The notes under the pieces: model-generated
What the model was told of the DNA's origin: nothing
Databases searched by the model: none
What the model saw: only the letters and a program-made list of their open reading frames with translations
Translations under genes and position numbers: made by a program
Part shown: positions 14,813 to 15,017 of the stretch, one piece after another
Layout of the letters: each line of letters begins with the position of its first letter
How positions within the stretch are numbered: position 1 is the first letter of the stretch
Source: Verrucomicrobiota bacterium
GTDB lineage: Bacteria; Chlamydiota; Chlamydiia; Chlamydiales; Rhabdochlamydiaceae
NCBI GenBank assembly: GCA_903970455.1
Contig: CAJCIW010000024.1
Location: forward strand, 1 to 15,017
Direction of reading: 5' to 3'
Length of the DNA stretch: 15,017 nt

Positions 14813-15017
14813 CACATGATTATTAATCCTGAGAATGCTTACCAATACATGAAGAATTCCGAAAATAAAGATCATGCAGTCTTCAATTTTGAAGATGAAC
14901 ATGAATTACCGGTTTTTGAAATTGGGGGAAAAGATTTTGGACCTGTCAATTTTCGCCGAATAAAAATTCCCTTTGAAACTGATGCAATTATTGGGATGGA
15001 CTTTTTAGAGTCCAAAC
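14813..15017 (+). pseudogene. Downstream remainder of the retropepsin-like gene (runs off the window)
   Basis: Directly after the TAA at 14810-14812 the same reading frame stays open to the window end. It continues HMIINPENAYQYM and, near the end, IPFETDAIIGMDFLESK. IIGMDFL is the hydrophobic-hydrophobic-Gly motif that closes retropepsin-like domains and lies 78 codons after the DTG, similar to the 85-residue distance in the first domain. So the TAA interrupts one gene. The ATG at 14816 could restart translation but has no clear ribosome site. The true end lies outside the window. Confidence 0.65.

Overview
The window comes from an environmental (amoeba-type) member of the Chlamydiae. The lineage call rests on the right-hand half: an rpsL-rpsG-fusA-rpsJ cluster, with rpsJ directly behind fusA rather than heading an S10 operon, next to a divergent tail-specific protease of chlamydial size. 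I recall this as the chlamydial gene order. The species cannot be named from the sequence alone.

Region 1, positions 1 to about 7860, is a visibly more A+T-rich integrated element that ends at the 3' end of an intact tRNA-Phe gene. Reading inward from the tRNA it holds a 205-base att/regulatory stretch with two pairs of helically phased TCCGGA repeats, a tyrosine integrase, a translationally coupled 320-residue protein of unknown function, a 64-residue excisionase-like DNA-binding protein, a palindrome-rich control region, an 89-residue DNA-binding protein coupled to a 627-residue Toprim-ATPase replication protein, an iteron-like cluster with a near-perfect inverted repeat, a 71-residue protein, and a small Cys/His HGGxSTG protein. 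The opposite strand then carries an AbiE-type (type IV) toxin-antitoxin pair whose toxin has a C-terminal ankyrin-repeat extension. No capsid, tail, terminase or conjugation gene is visible, so the element looks like a phage satellite or mobilised replicon of the integrase + regulator + primase-helicase type carrying a defence cargo. Its far end lies outside the window.

Region 2, 7860-13596, is conserved core: tRNA-Phe and the periplasmic protease Tsp on the minus strand, then on the plus strand the str-type operon (S12, S7, EF-G, S10), closed by a textbook intrinsic terminator (11-bp stem, GCAA loop, U-tract).

Region 3, 13597-15017, begins with a strong-looking promoter and ribosome binding site followed by two damaged genes. 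The first is a 144-residue reading frame broken by a one-base frameshift after codon 15. The second is a membrane-anchored protein with two tandem retropepsin-like domains, interrupted by an in-frame TAA inside the second domain and running off the window.

The main items for a second look are the satellite-like element with its candidate origin, the AbiEii-ankyrin fusion, the bilobed retropepsin-like protein, and the two consecutive broken genes.
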